Shown one piece after another: positions 19,540 to 20,209 of a stretch of 20,209 nt of DNA. A program made the position numbers and the translations under genes. Position 1 is the first letter of the stretch; the number at the start of each line of letters is the position of its first letter. Source of the stretch: Pelargonium nanum (Eukaryota > Streptophyta > Magnoliopsida > Geraniales > Geraniaceae); assembly GCA_036897485.1 (NCBI GenBank), contig JAYMTF010001990.1, positions 1-20,209 of the forward strand. Reading direction: 5' to 3'. The notes below the pieces were generated by a model. That model did not search any database. It saw nothing but the letters and a program-made list of their open reading frames with translations, and was not told the DNA's origin.

Positions 19540-20209
19540 TGAATTAGCTTAAACCCTTTCTCTCTCACTCACTTGCATTGAAAATGTCAGCTTCGTTAGA
19601 GAGACTTGTAGATTTTCATATGAAAATGAAGGGTGGATATTTATTTCAGCTGTGCTTAGAAATTAAATTATTTCACGTAATTTTTAAATTTTTAATTCAA
19701 GTCAATTCAATTTGACAATGTTTTTATAATTTAGTATCCAAAAGAAATTTTTAATTGTAAATATATAAATAAATAAATAAAAGTGTGGGTTTTGTCGATG
19801 CTCCCACAAAAGCAAACATGAAAGTTTCTCAATAAAAATAAAAGAAAAGGAAAATGCTCAAATTTCTTTACGAGACACTCAATTCATTGAAATCACGATC
19901 TTTTGTATGTAGATGGATGATAAAAAATAAAAATTGGGATAATAAGCGAATTCAAAATTTTCATGAAATCTTGATGAAATAAATCTAAAAATTACTAGAC
20001 CGATACTCCGGTTAGAAAAGCCTAAGTTATTAGACTATGAAGGTGCTAAAGAATCTACAACATATATTATTGAAAATGTTGTACCATAAATTTTATTGGA
20101 CGGAAAATTAGTTTAAGGCATTTTTTGGTAAATCTACTTGAGGTCTACTTCAATTGTTTATAGACAAATTTTTCATAAAAAATTGTTTGGCAAACCAACT
20201 TTTCCATGA
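19540..20209. other. ARC6 upstream region and AT-rich flank
   Basis: On the minus strand the first 60 bp upstream of the ARC6 ATG are CT/GA-rich (ctctctcactcac on the plus strand) and probably belong to the 5' UTR. A partial telo-box-like AAACCCT (19551-19557) is present but incomplete. No TATA box was recognised. Beyond about 19,700 the sequence is AT-rich with no gene. The last 120 bp contain short inverted pieces (aatttttcataaaaaatt, about 20166-20183), possibly part of an element cut by the window edge. Confidence 0.5.

Noticed and set aside
20085..20209. Inverted AT-rich pieces at the right edge
   Set aside because: It may be part of a transposon, but the window ends before a second terminus, so no boundaries can be drawn.

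Overview
The window is nuclear DNA from a flowering plant, very probably a eudicot. The signs are AT-rich noncoding sequence, GT/AG introns, plant-specific genes (ARC6, a Ca2+-binding TPR protein of the At1g05150 type) and plant-type MITEs and retroelement debris. I cannot name the species; an asterid would fit the ARC6 protein, but that is only an impression.

Layout: (1) 1-976 is AT-rich flank plus the LTV1 promoter. It holds a 264-bp hAT-like MITE with terminal inverted repeats and a target-site duplication, and then a telo-box set in a small dyad. (2) 977-4629, plus strand, four exons: LTV1 homologue, a 40S ribosome assembly factor. (3) 5037-5405, minus strand: a 122-aa protein I do not recognise, with a hydrophobic N-terminus and an acidic-Tyr/Pro-rich C-terminal segment, convergent with LTV1. 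(4) 6759-9167, minus strand, intronless: an 802-aa EF-hand/TPR/zinc-finger protein. (5) 9168-13173: intergenic, with a frameshifted RNase H fragment of a LINE-type retrotransposon near 10.5-11.0 kb and otherwise AT-rich sequence. (6) 13174-13874, minus strand, three exons: VOC/glyoxalase-I-like protein, with a TATA box. (7) 14486-19539, minus strand, seven exons: ARC6, the plastid-division protein, 802 aa when spliced. Its third intron (1.2 kb) carries a Stowaway-like MITE and a tandem pair of degraded LTR-end/primer-binding-site units. (8) 19540-20209: ARC6 upstream region and flank.

The genes do not form a pathway. They are single housekeeping or stress-related genes: ribosome assembly, Ca2+-linked TPR protein, glyoxalase-like, chloroplast division. 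The exon models were built by hand from reading frame, splice sites and family knowledge; for LTV1, the VOC gene and ARC6 every junction closes in frame. I saw no convincing novel multi-gene system. The best candidates for a second look are the small secreted-like protein and the transposon insertions in the LTV1 promoter and ARC6 intron.
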